DNA from: Pseudomonas mediterranea CFBP 5447
Lineage (GTDB): Bacteria; Pseudomonadota; Gammaproteobacteria; Pseudomonadales; Pseudomonadaceae
NCBI RefSeq assembly: GCF_000774145.1
Contig: NZ_KN322984.1
Location: 171,435 to 235,434, forward strand
Reading direction: 5' to 3'
DNA: 64,000 bases
How positions within the stretch are numbered: the stretch's first letter is position 1; the number at the start of each line of letters is the position of its first letter. This document shows, piece after piece, positions 8,500 to 20,344 of the stretch. Made by a program: the position numbers and the translations under genes. The notes beneath the pieces were generated by a model that was given only the letters and a program-made list of their open reading frames with translations, searched no databases and was not told the DNA's origin.

Positions 8500-8883
8500 A
8501 TGAGCGAGTTGCGTTTCACTGAAGATCACGAATGGCTGCGCGCCGAAGCCGATGGCAGCGTCACAGTCGGCATCACCGCCTTTGCGCAGAACGCTTTGGG
8601 CGATGTGGTCTATGTTCAGTTACCGGAACTGCAAACCTACGCCAAGGGTGACGAAGCCTCTACCGTGGAATCGGTGAAGGCCGCCAGCGGTGTCTACATG
8701 CCACTGGACGGTGAAGTGCTGGAAGTCAACCCGGCCCTGGAAAGCAATCCTGAACTGGTCAACGAAGATCCGCTGGGCGAAGGCTGGTTTTTCCGCTTCA
8801 AGCCAGCCAATGCCGCTGAAGTTGGCCAACTGCTGGATCAGGACGCCTATGACCGTCTGATCAAAGCCAACGCCGAAGCCTGA
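8500..8883 (+). CDS. gcvH: Glycine cleavage system H protein
   Basis: 127-residue lipoyl carrier that shuttles the aminomethyl group between P-, T- and L-proteins of the glycine cleavage complex in the cytoplasm. The lipoylation site is Lys60 in ESVKAAS, with the usual surrounding beta-sandwich residues ([16 protein letters not shown]). A CAGGAG ribosome site lies just upstream of ATG 8500. It is the first gene of the operon behind the sigma-54 promoter; gcvP starts 10 bases later. Probably one of two gcvH copies in the genome, as is common in Pseudomonas; the second is not in this window. Confidence 0.95.
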   Translation: MSELRFTEDHEWLRAEADGSVTVGITAFAQNALGDVVYVQLPELQTYAKGDEASTVESVKAASGVYMPLDGEVLEVNPALESNPELVNEDPLGEGWFFRFKPANAAEVGQLLDQDAYDRLIKANAEA

Positions 8884-8893
8884 GGAGCGCCAC

Positions 8894-11743
8894 ATGACCG
8901 TTAATCTGGGCACCGCCAACGAATTCATCGCCCGTCATATCGGCCCACGGGCCAGCGACGAGCAAGCCATGCTCGAACGCCTGGGCTACGACTCCCTGGA
9001 AGCCCTGAGCGCCAGCGTCATCCCGGAAAGCATCAAGGGGACCAGCGTGCTGGACATGGGCGACGGCCAGAGCGAAGCCGATGCCCTGGCCTCGATCAAG
9101 GCCATCGCCACCAAGAACCAGCTGTTCAAGACCTACATCGGCCAGGGCTACTACAACTGCCACACGCCGGCACCGATCCTGCGCAACCTGCTGGAAAACC
9201 CGGCCTGGTACACCGCCTACACCCCCTACCAGCCGGAAATCTCCCAGGGCCGTCTCGAAGCGCTGCTGAACTTCCAGACCCTGATCAGCGACCTTACCGG
9301 CCTGCCGATTGCCAACGCTTCCCTGCTGGACGAAGCGACCGCCGCCGCCGAAGCCATGACCTTCTGCAAGCGCCTGAGCAAGAACAAGGGCAGCAATGCC
9401 TTTTTCGCATCCGTCCATTGCCACCCACAGACCCTCGACGTGCTGCGCACCCGTGCCGAACCCCTGGGCATCGACGTGGTGGTCGGCGACGAACGCGAGC
9501 TGACCGATGCCAGCCCGTTCTTCGGCGCGCTGCTGCAATACCCGGCCAGCAATGGCGACCTGTTCGACTACCGCGAACTGACCGAACGCTTCCACGGGGC
9601 CAACGCCCTGGTGGCGGTCGCGGCTGATCTGCTGGCGCTGACCTTGCTGACTCCGCCAGGTGAGTTCGGTGCCGATGTCGCCATCGGCAGTGCCCAACGC
9701 TTCGGCGTTCCGCTGGGTTTCGGCGGCCCCCACGCCGCCTATTTCTCCACTAAGGATGCCTTCAAGCGCGACATGCCAGGTCGTCTGGTCGGGGTGTCGG
9801 TGGACCGTTTCGGCAAGCCGGCCCTGCGCCTGGCGATGCAGACCCGCGAGCAACACATCCGCCGCGAGAAAGCCACGAGCAACATCTGCACCGCCCAGGT
9901 GCTGCTGGCGAACATCGCCAGCATGTACGCGGTGTACCACGGTCCCAAGGGCCTGGTGCAGATCGCCAACCGCATCCATCACCTGACCGCGATCCTCGCC
10001 AAGGGCTTGGGCGCGCTGGGCATGAGCGTCGAGCAGGACAGCTTCTTCGACACCCTGACCCTGCACACCGGCGCGCAAACCGCCGCGCTGCACGACCAGG
10101 CCCGCGCCCAACGCATCAACCTGCGCGTCGTAGACGCTGAACGCCTGGGCCTGTCCCTGGACGAAACCACCTGCCAGGCCGACATCGAAACCCTGTGGGT
10201 GCTGCTGGCCAACGGCAAGGCCCTGCCGGACTTCGCCGCCCTGGCCGCCAGCGTGCAAAGCCGTATCCCTGCCGCACTGGTGCGCCAGTCGCCGGTGCTC
10301 AGCCACCCGGTATTCAACCGCTACCATTCCGAAACCGAGCTGATGCGCTACCTGCGCAAGCTCGCCGACAAGGACCTGGCCCTGGATCGCACCATGATCC
10401 CACTGGGTTCCTGCACCATGAAACTCAACGCCGCCAGCGAAATGATCCCGGTGACCTGGGCCGAATTCGGTGCCCTGCACCCATTCGCCCCAGCCGAGCA
10501 GAGCGCCGGTTATCAGCAGTTGACCGATGAACTGGAAGCCATGCTGTGCGCCGCCACCGGTTATGACGCGGTGTCGCTGCAACCCAACGCCGGTTCCCAG
10601 GGTGAGTACGCCGGCCTGCTGGCGATCCGGGCGTATCACCAGAGCCGTGGCGAAGAGCGTCGCGACATCTGCCTGATCCCTTCGTCGGCCCACGGCACCA
10701 ACCCGGCCACCGCCAACATGGCCGGTATGCGCGTGGTGGTCACCGCCTGTGATGCCCGTGGCAACGTCGACATCGAAGACCTTCGGGCCAAGGCCATCGA
10801 GCACCGCGAACACCTCGCTGCGCTGATGATCACCTACCCGTCCACCCACGGTGTGTTCGAGGAAGGCATCCGCGAAATCTGCGGCATCATCCATGACAAC
10901 GGTGGCCAGGTGTACATCGACGGCGCCAACATGAACGCCATGGTCGGCCTCTGTGCGCCGGGCAAATTCGGCGGCGACGTGTCGCACCTGAACCTGCACA
11001 AGACGTTCTGCATCCCCCACGGCGGTGGCGGCCCGGGCGTCGGCCCGATTGGCGTCAAGTCGCACCTGGCGCCTTTCCTGCCGGGCCACGCCAACATGGA
11101 ACGCAAGGAAGGCGCGGTGTGTGCGGCGCCGTTCGGCAGCGCGAGCATCCTGCCGATCACCTGGATGTACATCCGCATGATGGGTGGCGCGGGCCTCAAG
11201 CGTGCCTCGCAACTGGCGATCCTCAATGCCAACTACATCGCCCGGCGCCTGGAAGAGCATTACCCGGTGCTCTACACCGGCAGCAACGGCCTGGTGGCCC
11301 ATGAGTGCATCCTCGACCTGCGCCCGCTCAAGGACAGCAGCGGCATCAGCGTCGATGACGTGGCCAAGCGCCTGATCGACTTCGGCTTCCACGCCCCGAC
11401 CATGTCGTTCCCGGTGGCCGGCACGCTGATGATCGAGCCGACCGAAAGCGAATCCAGAGAAGAACTGGACCGCTTCTGCGACGCCATGATCTGCATCCGC
11501 GAAGAAATCCGCGCAGTGGAAAACGGCAGCCTGGACAAGGACGACAACCCGCTGAAAAACGCCCCGCACACCGCGGCGGAAATCGTCGGCGAGTGGACCC
11601 ACCCCTACAGCCGCGAACAGGCGGTGTACCCGGTCGCGTCGTTGATCGAAGGCAAGTACTGGCCGCCGGTAGGCCGGGTCGACAACGTGTTCGGCGACCG
11701 CAACCTGGTCTGCGCCTGCCCGTCGATCGAAAGCTACGCTTAA
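8894..11743 (+). CDS. gcvP: Glycine dehydrogenase (decarboxylating), P protein
   Basis: 949-residue fused (alpha+beta) P-protein. It decarboxylates glycine with PLP and transfers the aminomethyl group to lipoyl-GcvH. The PLP-binding lysine is Lys703 in LNLHKTF, followed by the glycine-rich [12 protein letters not shown] loop; the N-terminal half has the degenerate second aminotransferase-like domain. Length and both halves are complete, with no frameshift. It ends 106 bases before sdaA; in P. aeruginosa a serine hydroxymethyltransferase gene (glyA2) sits in that gap, whereas here there is only a hairpin-forming repeat. Confidence 0.96.
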   Translation: MTVNLGTANEFIARHIGPRASDEQAMLERLGYDSLEALSASVIPESIKGTSVLDMGDGQSEADALASIKAIATKNQLFKTYIGQGYYNCHTPAPILRNLLENPAWYTAYTPYQPEISQGRLEALLNFQTLISDLTGLPIANASLLDEATAAAEAMTFCKRLSKNKGSNAFFASVHCHPQTLDVLRTRAEPLGIDVVVGDERELTDASPFFGALLQYPASNGDLFDYRELTERFHGANALVAVAADLLALTLLTPPGEFGADVAIGSAQRFGVPLGFGGPHAAYFSTKDAFKRDMPGRLVGVSVDRFGKPALRLAMQTREQHIRREKATSNICTAQVLLANIASMYAVYHGPKGLVQIANRIHHLTAILAKGLGALGMSVEQDSFFDTLTLHTGAQTAALHDQARAQRINLRVVDAERLGLSLDETTCQADIETLWVLLANGKALPDFAALAASVQSRIPAALVRQSPVLSHPVFNRYHSETELMRYLRKLADKDLALDRTMIPLGSCTMKLNAASEMIPVTWAEFGALHPFAPAEQSAGYQQLTDELEAMLCAATGYDAVSLQPNAGSQGEYAGLLAIRAYHQSRGEERRDICLIPSSAHGTNPATANMAGMRVVVTACDARGNVDIEDLRAKAIEHREHLAALMITYPSTHGVFEEGIREICGIIHDNGGQVYIDGANMNAMVGLCAPGKFGGDVSHLNLHKTFCIPHGGGGPGVGPIGVKSHLAPFLPGHANMERKEGAVCAAPFGSASILPITWMYIRMMGGAGLKRASQLAILNANYIARRLEEHYPVLYTGSNGLVAHECILDLRPLKDSSGISVDDVAKRLIDFGFHAPTMSFPVAGTLMIEPTESESREELDRFCDAMICIREEIRAVENGSLDKDDNPLKNAPHTAAEIVGEWTHPYSREQAVYPVASLIEGKYWPPVGRVDNVFGDRNLVCACPSIESYA

Positions 11744-11744
11744 A

Positions 11745-11836
11745 GAAGCAGCGGCAAGTGACGAGCCGCAAGCTGCAAGTTAGACCCACTTTGCTTTTAA
11801 CTTGCAGCTTGTAGCTTGAAGCTCCTAGCTGCTCCC
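11745..11836. repeat. Hairpin-forming repeat in the gcvP-sdaA gap
   Basis: A perfect 14-base inverted repeat (CAAGCTGCAAGTTA at 11769-11782 and its complement at 11798-11811) is flanked by further imperfect complementary arms built of agct/caag steps. It resembles the other class of small dispersed palindromes seen in fluorescent pseudomonads. It occupies the whole intergenic space up to the sdaA ribosome site. Confidence 0.7.
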
Positions 11837-11849
11837 CAAGGAGCCTCCT

Positions 11850-13226
<1,377 letters not shown>

Positions 13227-13259
13227 TGCGCGCCTCTCTTCATTTTTCCAGGAGCTGAT

Positions 13260-14384
13260 ATGTCCACCGAACAACTGCTGAAGACCCCGCTGCATGCCTT
13301 GCATCTAGAACTCGGCGCCCGCATGGTGCCGTTCGCCGGCTACGACATGCCGGTGCAGTACCCATTGGGGGTCATGAAAGAACATCAGCACAGCCGCGAC
13401 CAGGCCGGGCTGTTCGACGTGTCTCACATGGGCCAGATCCGCCTGACCGGCCCGGGCGCCGCCCAAGCCCTGGAAACCCTGGTGCCGGTGGATATCATCG
13501 ACCTGCCGGTGGGCATGCAGCGCTACGCCATGTTCACCAACGCCAATGGCGGCATTCTCGACGACCTGATGGTCGCCAACCTGGGCAACGACGAGCTGTT
13601 CCTGGTGGTCAACGCGGCGTGCAAGGACCAGGACCTGGCCCATCTGCGCACTCACATCGGCAGCCAGTGCGACATCGAGCCGCTGTTCGAGGCCCGCGCC
13701 CTGCTTGCCTTGCAAGGCCCGGCTGCCGTCACCGTGCTGGCTCGCCTGGCACCGGACGTGGCGAAAATGACCTTCATGCAATTCCAGCGCGTCACGCTGC
13801 TGGGCGTGGACTGCTTTGTCAGCCGTTCGGGCTACACCGGTGAAGACGGTTTCGAAATCTCCGTGCCCGCTGCCGATGCGGAAAAACTCGCCCGCGCCCT
13901 GCTGGCGGAACCGGAAGTCGCCGCCATCGGCCTCGGTGCCCGTGACTCCCTGCGCCTGGAAGCCGGCCTGTGCCTCTACGGCCACGACATGAATACCGAG
14001 ACGACGCCGGTCGAAGCCAGCCTGCTGTGGGCCATCTCCAAGGTCCGTCGTGCCGACGGTGCCCGCGCAGGTGGCTTTCCCGGCGCTGAAACCGTGTTCG
14101 CCCAGCAACAGAACGGCGTGAACCGTAAACGTGTCGGCTTGCTGCCCCAGGAACGCACCCCGGTGCGCGAAGGCGCGGAAATCGTCAACGAGGCCGGCGA
14201 GATCATCGGTACGGTGTGCAGCGGCGGCTTCGGTCCGACCCTGGGCGGTCCTTTGGCGATGGGTTATCTGGACGCTGCCTATACCGCCCTGGAAACGCCA
14301 GTCTGGGCCATCGTTCGTGGGAAAAAGGTACCTCTGCTAGTAAGCAAAATGCCATTCGTTGCACAACGCTACTATCGCGGCTGA
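13260..14384 (+). CDS. gcvT: Glycine cleavage system T protein (aminomethyltransferase)
   Basis: 374-residue T-protein. It releases ammonia from aminomethyl-lipoyl GcvH and forms 5,10-methylene-tetrahydrofolate. GcvT folate-binding features are visible: the N-terminal VPFAGYDMPVQYP, then FDVSHMGQ, and the late GLGARDSLRLEAGLCLYGHD block; the C-terminal barrel ends in MPFVAQRYYRG. An AGGAGCTGAT site precedes ATG 13260, 33 bases after sdaA. Last gene of the operon; the shared L-protein (lpd) is encoded elsewhere. Confidence 0.95.
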   Translation: MSTEQLLKTPLHALHLELGARMVPFAGYDMPVQYPLGVMKEHQHSRDQAGLFDVSHMGQIRLTGPGAAQALETLVPVDIIDLPVGMQRYAMFTNANGGILDDLMVANLGNDELFLVVNAACKDQDLAHLRTHIGSQCDIEPLFEARALLALQGPAAVTVLARLAPDVAKMTFMQFQRVTLLGVDCFVSRSGYTGEDGFEISVPAADAEKLARALLAEPEVAAIGLGARDSLRLEAGLCLYGHDMNTETTPVEASLLWAISKVRRADGARAGGFPGAETVFAQQQNGVNRKRVGLLPQERTPVREGAEIVNEAGEIIGTVCSGGFGPTLGGPLAMGYLDAAYTALETPVWAIVRGKKVPLLVSKMPFVAQRYYRG

Positions 14385-14401
14385 TTGACTGTTTCTATAA
14401 G

Positions 14402-14417
14402 TAACGCGTTTGCGTTA
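14402..14417. promoter_or_regulatory. Perfect 6-4-6 palindrome downstream of gcvT
   Basis: TAACGC-GTTT-GCGTTA is a perfect inverted repeat 18 bases after the gcvT stop. The half-site recurs at 14433-14440 (GTAACGCA). It has no T-run, so it may be an operator for the region upstream of the cold-shock gene rather than a terminator. Function unknown. Confidence 0.4.
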
Positions 14418-14556
14418 TACGTGCACTAATGTGTAACGCAACCGCCATAAAAAGGTGCATTTATTTCCTATTCAACGGTGTTTATATCGCTGGCAAACAA
14501 TTGAACTCGCCTATCGATTAAGCCCAGGCCAGCGAAGCGTATAAATGGCGGCAAGC

Positions 14557-14600
14557 TGAGGAAAACCGGGCCCTTCAGAGGGGGTTGTTTTTTCATTCGT
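14557..14600 (+). terminator. Possible weak terminator in the cold-shock leader region
   Basis: An imperfect stem (aacc...ccctt / agggggtt) is followed by GTTTTTTC. It may end gcv operon transcripts. The remaining 395-base gap (14385-14779) otherwise shows no gene and probably holds the long 5' leader typical of cold-shock mRNAs. Confidence 0.35.
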
Positions 14601-14779
14601 AGTTGGCGTAGAGTTTGGTCACTGTGTTTGCATGGGTCGCTTGGAATCGTGACCTGGGCAGTAGCCTATGAAGTTCGCTACATCCCGTTCGACGTCTCTT
14701 ACTTTCCTGCAACCCAGCCCCAGTACTCTTTCCAGTGAAAGAGGCTGTCATCAATTTAAGCGTCAAAGGAAATAAGAAA

Positions 14780-14992
14780 ATGGCTGAGCGTCAGAGCGGT
14801 ACCGTCAAGTGGTTCAACGACGAAAAGGGTTTTGGTTTTATCACTCCTGAAAGCGGTCCGGATCTGTTCGTACATTTCCGTGCCATCCAGGGCAGCGGCT
14901 TCAAGAGCCTGAAGGAAGGCCAGAAGGTCACCTTCGTTGCCGTGCAAGGCCAGAAAGGCATGCAGGCTGACGAGGTTGTCGCCGAAGCCTAA
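14780..14992 (+). CDS. CspA-family cold-shock protein
   Basis: 70-residue single cold-shock domain protein that binds single-stranded RNA/DNA and acts as an RNA chaperone. RNP1 (KGFGFI) and RNP2 (LFVHF) motifs are intact after the standard GTVKWFNDE opening. An AAAGGAA site precedes ATG 14780; upstream in-frame starts would add a non-conserved leader. A strong terminator follows. The long AT-richer upstream region fits the post-transcriptional control usual for this family. Which of the several Pseudomonas paralogues this is cannot be decided from the window. Confidence 0.93.
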   Translation: MAERQSGTVKWFNDEKGFGFITPESGPDLFVHFRAIQGSGFKSLKEGQKVTFVAVQGQKGMQADEVVAEA

Positions 14993-15009
14993 GCTTTCGC
15001 GACCCCAGA

Positions 15010-15038
15010 AGCCCCTGATTGATATCAGGGGCTTTTTT
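15010..15038 (+). terminator. Rho-independent terminator of the cold-shock gene
   Basis: Perfect 10-base stem AGCCCCTGAT/ATCAGGGGCT with a 4-base loop, followed by a run of T. Confidence 0.9.
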
Positions 15039-15085
15039 ATGGGCGTAAGTCCGTAGAATGGGCTTCTTTTTGGTCCGAGGCCGTC

Positions 15086-15574
15086 ATGCCGAAACACCTG
15101 CTCAACCCCCAGGGCGACTTTCCCCCCGTCGGCCTGGGTCGTCGCCTGGCGGCGATGTTCTATGACTTCCTGCTGTGCACGGCGTTGCTGATCGTCACCA
15201 GCGGCGTCTACAAGATGATCCAGATGGGGATCATCGGCGAAGAGAAAATGCGCGCCCTCACCGAAGCCGGCGCGCTGGATGGCGACCCGCTGCTGTCCAC
15301 CGTGCTGCTGTTCGTACTGTTCGGTTTCTTCGCCAAGTTCTGGACCCACAACGGCCAGACCCTGGGCATGCAGGTATGGGGCATCCGCGTACAGAACGCC
15401 GATGGCACGGCCATCAGCCTGTGGCAGGCGCTGTTGCGGTTCGTGGTGTCGATTGCCTCATGGCTGCCGGTGGGGCTGGGCTTTCTCTGGTCGTTGTTCG
15501 ACAAGCGCAAGCGCAGCTGGCATGACATCTACTCGGACACGCAACTGGTGCGGATTCCCAAGAAGACTCGATGA
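15086..15574 (+). CDS. RDD family membrane protein
   Basis: 162-residue inner-membrane protein of the RDD family. The name-giving motif region is GLGRRLAAMFYDFLL (R at the start of helix 1, D in helix 1), followed by hydrophobic helices near 25-45, 72-90 and 115-135, and the family block NGQTLGMQVWGIRV and the terminal KRSWHDIYSDTQLV. The function of the family is mostly unknown; some members have been linked to ion transport. It stands alone between the cold-shock terminator and a palindromic repeat. Confidence 0.88.
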   Translation: MPKHLLNPQGDFPPVGLGRRLAAMFYDFLLCTALLIVTSGVYKMIQMGIIGEEKMRALTEAGALDGDPLLSTVLLFVLFGFFAKFWTHNGQTLGMQVWGIRVQNADGTAISLWQALLRFVVSIASWLPVGLGFLWSLFDKRKRSWHDIYSDTQLVRIPKKTR

Positions 15575-15603
15575 CAAGCACTGCTTCGGCAAGTGGAATT
15601 CAT

Positions 15604-15737
15604 TGTGGCGAGGGGATTTATCCCCGCTGGGCTGCAAAGCAGCCCCAAAATCAGGCAACTCGGCGAGTCAGGCAAATTGAGGCGGCTGTGATGGGGGCCG
15701 CTTCGCAGCCCAGCGGGGATAAATCCCCTCGCCACAG
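15604..15737. repeat. Second-family palindromic doublet (ggcgaggggatttatccccgc type)
   Basis: Two inverted arms, 'tgtggcgaggggatttatcc' and its complement, enclose a spacer that itself contains complementary 'gggctgcaaagcagccc' and 'cgcttcgcagccc' segments. It separates the convergent RDD and nadA genes. The same element occurs at 41667-41799. Confidence 0.85.
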
Positions 15738-15760
15738 CAAAAGCCTCAAGCCATCGATGG

Positions 15761-16819
15761 TCAGGCATTACCCGCCAGCTTCATCCGCGCCGCCTGGGTG
15801 AAGTCCAGCATGCGCTTGAGCGGGCGAATGGCCTGGGGGATCAGCGCCGGGTCGACGAAGATCTCATTGGTGCCTTCCTGCAAGCTCTTGAGGGTACGCT
15901 CCAAGGTATTCATCGCCATCCACGGGCAGTGGGCGCAACTGCGGCAGGCCGCGCCGTTGCCGGCGGTCGGGGCTTCGATGAAGACCTTGTCCGGGCACAG
16001 CTGCTGCATCTTGTAGAAGATGCCGCGGTCAGTGGCAACGATCAGCGTCTTGTTCGGCAGGCTCTGGGCCGCGGCGATCAGTTGGCTGGTGGAGCCCACG
16101 GCGTCCGCCAGTTCGATCACCGAGGTCGGCGACTCCGGGTGCACCAGGATCGCGGCGTCCGGGTACAGGGCCTTCATGTCCTCCAATTGCTTGGACTTGA
16201 ATTCCTCGTGGACGATGCAGGCGCCGTCCCAGAGCAGCATGTCGGCACCGGTCTTGCGCTGGATATACGTGCCCAGGTGCTTGTCCGGGCCCCAGATGAT
16301 CGTCTCGCCGTTGTCCATCAGGCTCTCGACGATTTCCAGCGCACAGCTGGACGTCACCACCCAGTCGGCCCGGGCCTTGACCGCCGCCGATGTGTTGGCA
16401 TACACCACCACGGTACGCTCCGGATGCTGATCGCAGAACGCCGAGAACTCGTCCACCGGGCAACCGAGGTCCAGGGAGCAGGTGGCTTCCAGGGTCGGCA
16501 TCAGTACGCGTTTTTCAGGATTGAGAATCTTGGCGGTCTCGCCCATGAACCGGACCCCGGCCACCACCACGGTCTTGGCCGGATGGGCGTTGCCGAAGCG
16601 GGCCATTTCCAGGGAGTCGGACACGCAGCCGCCGGTTTCCTCGGCCAGGGCCTGGATGATCGGGTCGCAGTAGAAGTGCGCGACCAGCACCGCGTCCTGA
16701 GCCTTGAGCTCGGCGGCGATGGCGGCGCGGTACCAGGCCTCTTGCTCGGCACTCAGCGGCTTGGGCTGCTTGGCGTCGAGGTGAGCCTGGACCAGAAGGC
16801 GTTCGGAAATTTGCGTCAT
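15761..16819 (-). CDS. nadA: Quinolinate synthase A
   Basis: 352-residue [4Fe-4S] enzyme that condenses iminoaspartate with dihydroxyacetone phosphate to quinolinate in de novo NAD synthesis. Three cluster cysteines are visible: [10 protein letters not shown] (first), TSSCALEIV (second) and the late [16 protein letters not shown] region (third). The motif [11 protein letters not shown] is typical. ATG 16819 gives the conserved N-terminus [11 protein letters not shown]; the frame is open 30 codons further upstream but without family similarity. NadB and NadC are not in the window. Confidence 0.95.
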   Translation of the reverse strand: MTQISERLLVQAHLDAKQPKPLSAEQEAWYRAAIAAELKAQDAVLVAHFYCDPIIQALAEETGGCVSDSLEMARFGNAHPAKTVVVAGVRFMGETAKILNPEKRVLMPTLEATCSLDLGCPVDEFSAFCDQHPERTVVVYANTSAAVKARADWVVTSSCALEIVESLMDNGETIIWGPDKHLGTYIQRKTGADMLLWDGACIVHEEFKSKQLEDMKALYPDAAILVHPESPTSVIELADAVGSTSQLIAAAQSLPNKTLIVATDRGIFYKMQQLCPDKVFIEAPTAGNGAACRSCAHCPWMAMNTLERTLKSLQEGTNEIFVDPALIPQAIRPLKRMLDFTQAARMKLAGNA

Positions 16820-17047
16820 GTTCGCAAGACCTGCAGGCGCATTTGCGCGAAAGTCGAGTATACACCCGGCTCCGGACCACTCGGGTACCGCCGGGAAAGT
16901 GAGTGTCAATCAGGCACGGGACAACGTGAAGCCGGCAAGGCTACAGAATATCCCGTCGATGCAAAAGATCATTCTGATCGGTGCCTGGCCCCACGTTCCA
17001 GCGCCATTCAAACACCGCGTAGCCGGGAGTGGATACCCAGACCAACC

Positions 17048-17062
17048 TGACTGAAATGTAAT
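17048..17062 (+). promoter_or_regulatory. Putative CopR-type box upstream of copA
   Basis: TGACTGAAATGTAAT fits the pseudomonad CopR pattern TGACA-N4-TGTNAT with one mismatch (T for A at position 5). It lies about 90 bases before copA in the 333-base nadA-copA gap, which otherwise shows no gene. Confidence 0.5.
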
Positions 17063-17152
17063 CACCCGCCCCGCTCGCCTGTGTCATCTTTTGCTTCACA
17101 CCTGTACGGGCTGCCCCGTGCACGTCGCGAATCGACGGACGGACTTTTATCG

Positions 17153-18976
17153 ATGCAAACAAAAACTTCCCGGCGCACCTTCGTAAAAGGCCTGACCGCT
17201 GGCGGCATCCTGGGTGGCCTGGGCCTGTGGCGCGCCCCCGCCTGGGCGGTGAGCGGCCCAGGCCAGCCGACTGTATTGAGCGGCACCGATTTCGACCTGT
17301 TCATTGGCGAAAGCCCGGTCAATTTCACCGGCCACCCCCGTATCGCCCAGACCATCAACGGCGGCATTCCCGGCCCGCTGCTGCGCTGGCGCGAAGGCGA
17401 CACCGTGACCCTGCGGGTACGCAATCGCTTGAAGGACACCACATCCATCCACTGGCATGGCATCCTCCTGCCGGCCAACATGGACGGCGTGCCAGGGTTG
17501 AGCTTCAAGGGCATCGAACCCGACGGCCAGTACGTCTACCAATTCAAGGTCCGCCAGAACGGCACCTACTGGTACCACAGCCATTCCGGGTTCCAGGAGC
17601 AATCCGGGGTGTATGGCCCGCTGGTCATCGATGCCCGGGAACCCGAGCCCTTCCAGTACGAACGGGACTACGTGGTGATGCTCACCGACTGGACCGACGA
17701 AGACCCCGCCGACGTCATCGGCAAGCTCAAGAAGCAGTCGGACTACTACAACTACAACAAACGCACCGTCGGCGACTTCATCGACGATGTCGCCAGCAAG
17801 GGCTGGGGCGCCGCCGTGGCCGATCGCAAGATGTGGGCCGAGATGAAAATGAATCCCACCGACCTGGCGGACGTCAGCGGTGCGACCTACACCTACCTGA
17901 TGAACGGCCAGGCGCCGGACATGAACTGGACCGGGCTGTTCAAGCCCGGCGAGCGGATTCGCCTGCGCTTCATCAACGGTTCGTCCATGACCTACTTCGA
18001 CGTGCGCATCCCCGGCCTGAAAATGACGGTGGTCGCCTCCGACGGCCAGTACGTCAATCCGGTGTCCGTCGACGAGTTCCGGATCGCCGTGGCCGAGACC
18101 TACGACGTCATCATCGAGCCGACCGAGCAGGCCTACACCCTGTTTGCCCAGTCGATGGACCGCACCGGGTATGCCCGCGGCACCCTGGCGACCCGGGCCG
18201 GACTCTCGGCCCCGGTTCCAGCGCTGGATCCGCGACCGCTGGTGACCATGGACGACATGGGCATGAGCGGCATGGATCACGGTGGCATGGGGGATATGGG
18301 TGGCATGGATCATGGATCGATGCAGGGCATGGATCACGGTGCCATGCAGGGCACGGACGGCATGCAAGGCATGGATCAAGGCGAGATGTCGACCATGGAT
18401 CAAGGTGACATGCCGACGATGGACCACGGCGCCATGCCAGGCATGGGCAACATGCCGTCCCATCCGGCATCGGAGCAAGGCAACCCACTGGTGGACATGC
18501 AAGCCATGAGCGTCAAGCCCAAGCTCGACGACCCGGGCATGGGCCTGCGCAACAACGGTCGCAAGGTGCTGACCTATGCGGACCTGCGCAGTACTTTCCC
18601 TGACCCGGACGGCCGCGAACCGGGTCGCACCATCGAATTGCACCTGACCGGGCACATGGAAAAATTCGTCTGGTCATTCAACGGCGTGAAGTTCTCCGAC
18701 GCCGAGCCGTTGCTGTTCAAGTACGGCGAACGGCTGCGCATCGTGCTGATCAACGACACCATGATGACTCACCCCATCCATCTGCACGGCATGTGGAGCG
18801 ACCTGGAGGACGAAAACGGTCAGTTCATGGTGCGCAAGCACACCCTCGACGTGCCGCCCGGTTCCAGGCGCAGCTACCGGGTCACCGCCGATGCCCTGGG
18901 CCGCTGGGCGTATCACTGTCACCTGCTCTTCCACATGGAAATGGGCATGTTCCGTGAAGTCCGGGTACAGGAATGA
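17153..18976 (+). CDS. copA: Periplasmic multicopper oxidase CopA
   Basis: 607-residue copper-resistance oxidase, exported folded by the Tat system (SRRTFVKGL twin-arginine motif at residues 6-14). It oxidises Cu(I) and sequesters copper in the periplasm. All four copper-ligand blocks are present: [21 protein letters not shown] and [13 protein letters not shown] Met/His/Asp-rich insert of about 65 residues (roughly 365-435) with repeated MDHG/MQGMD units is likely a copper-binding loop and would be read as low-complexity sequence. The frame is open from 17081, but ATG 17153 gives the Tat leader at the N-terminus. First gene of copABCD. Confidence 0.94.
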   Translation: MQTKTSRRTFVKGLTAGGILGGLGLWRAPAWAVSGPGQPTVLSGTDFDLFIGESPVNFTGHPRIAQTINGGIPGPLLRWREGDTVTLRVRNRLKDTTSIHWHGILLPANMDGVPGLSFKGIEPDGQYVYQFKVRQNGTYWYHSHSGFQEQSGVYGPLVIDAREPEPFQYERDYVVMLTDWTDEDPADVIGKLKKQSDYYNYNKRTVGDFIDDVASKGWGAAVADRKMWAEMKMNPTDLADVSGATYTYLMNGQAPDMNWTGLFKPGERIRLRFINGSSMTYFDVRIPGLKMTVVASDGQYVNPVSVDEFRIAVAETYDVIIEPTEQAYTLFAQSMDRTGYARGTLATRAGLSAPVPALDPRPLVTMDDMGMSGMDHGGMGDMGGMDHGSMQGMDHGAMQGTDGMQGMDQGEMSTMDQGDMPTMDHGAMPGMGNMPSHPASEQGNPLVDMQAMSVKPKLDDPGMGLRNNGRKVLTYADLRSTFPDPDGREPGRTIELHLTGHMEKFVWSFNGVKFSDAEPLLFKYGERLRIVLINDTMMTHPIHLHGMWSDLEDENGQFMVRKHTLDVPPGSRRSYRVTADALGRWAYHCHLLFHMEMGMFREVRVQE

Positions 18977-18987
18977 GGAGCCGAACC

Positions 18988-19899
18988 ATGACCCGCCACA
19001 TTCAATCTCCTTTCCTGTCGATGATGATCATGGCCGGCCTGGCACAAGGCATCGCCGCACCCGCCTGGGCCGCCGGCAACGCTATGCCAGGCATGGATCA
19101 CAGCCAGATGCAGGGCATGGACCATGGCCAGATGCAAGGCATGGATTCGATGCAGGGCATGCAGTCGATGGAGCCGCCCAGGAGCACCAGCCGCACGCCG
19201 ATCCCCGAGCTGACCGCCGCCGATCGCGCAGCGGTCTATGAGGACCACGGCGGCCATCTGATGAATGACAGCGCGCTCAACTCACTCTTTCTGGTCAATC
19301 AGTTGGAATGGCAAGACGCCGACGAAGGCAGCGCACTGAGTTGGGACGCCTCCGGCTGGATCGGCGGCGACATCGACCGGTTGTGGTTGCGCACCGAAGG
19401 CGAGCGCACCAACGGCAAGACCGAAGAAGCCGAACTCCAGGCCCTCTGGGGCCACGCCATCAGCCCCTGGTGGGACGTGGTGGCCGGCGTGCGCCAGGAC
19501 TTCAAGCCGGACGAGCCGCAAACCTGGGCTGCCCTGGGCATCCAGGGCATGGCGCTGTACAACTTCGAAACCCAGGCCACGGCCTACCTCGGTGAGAACG
19601 GCCAGAGCGCCATGCGCCTGGAGGGCGACTACGACATCCTGTTGACCAACCGCCTGATCCTGCAACCCACCGCCGAAGCCAACTTCCATGGCAAGAACGA
19701 TCCGGCACGCGCGGAGGGTTCAGGGTTATCGAACACCGAGCTGGGCCTGCGGCTGCGTTATGAAATCCGTCGCGAATTCGCCCCTTACATCGGCGTCACC
19801 TGGAACCGCGTCTATGGCAACACCGCCGACTACGCCCGCGAAGAGGGCGATGACCGTAGCGAGGCGCGCCTGGTCCTGGGCGTGCGCATGTGGTTCTAA
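18988..19899 (+). CDS. copB: Outer-membrane copper resistance protein CopB
   Basis: 303-residue copper-resistance protein with a signal peptide (ending PAWAA) and then a short Met-rich stretch (repeats of MQGMD, residues about 35-62). The C-terminal part is rich in alternating beta strands and ends in [11 protein letters not shown], whose terminal Phe suggests outer-membrane beta-barrel insertion. ATG 18988 is preferred because GAGGAG lies 7 bases upstream; an alternative ATG at 18973 overlaps the copA stop (ATGA). Acts with CopA to bind copper at the cell envelope. Confidence 0.9.
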   Translation: MTRHIQSPFLSMMIMAGLAQGIAAPAWAAGNAMPGMDHSQMQGMDHGQMQGMDSMQGMQSMEPPRSTSRTPIPELTAADRAAVYEDHGGHLMNDSALNSLFLVNQLEWQDADEGSALSWDASGWIGGDIDRLWLRTEGERTNGKTEEAELQALWGHAISPWWDVVAGVRQDFKPDEPQTWAALGIQGMALYNFETQATAYLGENGQSAMRLEGDYDILLTNRLILQPTAEANFHGKNDPARAEGSGLSNTELGLRLRYEIRREFAPYIGVTWNRVYGNTADYAREEGDDRSEARLVLGVRMWF

Positions 19900-19956
19900 C
19901 GGACTGCGCCCCCTCCCATTTCCCAAAAACTAGAAAATCGTTGTAGGAGTCCTTGC

Positions 19957-20343
19957 ATGTCATTCATCAAAAACGCTGCGATCACCGTCGCGTTATCCAC
20001 TGCGCTACTGAGCAGCGGCCTGGCCCAGGCACACCCCAAGCTACTGTCCTCTACCCCTGCCGAGGGTACGCAGGGACCGGCTCCGGCGAAGATCGAGCTG
20101 CATTTCTCCGAGAACCTGATGACCAAGTTCTCCGGCGCCAAGCTGCTGATGACCGAGATGCCCGGCATGTCGGCCCATTCGCCCATGGCCATGCCGGCCA
20201 AGGTGTCGGGCAGCGAAGATCCCAAGACCATGCTCATCATCCCGAACACCCCGCTCACGCCGGGTACCTATCAGGTTCAATGGCGCGCGGTATCGTCCGA
20301 CACTCACCCGATCACCGGCAACGTCACGTTCAAGGTGAAGTGA
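19957..20343 (+). CDS. copC: Periplasmic copper-binding protein CopC
   Basis: 128-residue copper chaperone with a signal peptide ending GLAQA, so the mature protein begins with His (HPKLL), the classic N-terminal Cu(II) ligand. A Met-rich loop (TEMPGMSAHSPMAMP) forms the Cu(I) site, and the C-terminal THPITGNVTFKVK block is characteristic. An AGGAG site lies before ATG 19957. It probably delivers copper to CopD. Confidence 0.95.
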   Translation: MSFIKNAAITVALSTALLSSGLAQAHPKLLSSTPAEGTQGPAPAKIELHFSENLMTKFSGAKLLMTEMPGMSAHSPMAMPAKVSGSEDPKTMLIIPNTPLTPGTYQVQWRAVSSDTHPITGNVTFKVK

Positions 20344-20344
20344 G

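Noticed and set aside
8861..11602. 913-codon open frame antisense to gcvP
   Set aside because: Third-codon GC bias keeps antisense frames open in this genome; the translation is low-complexity and gcvP covers the region with full family similarity.
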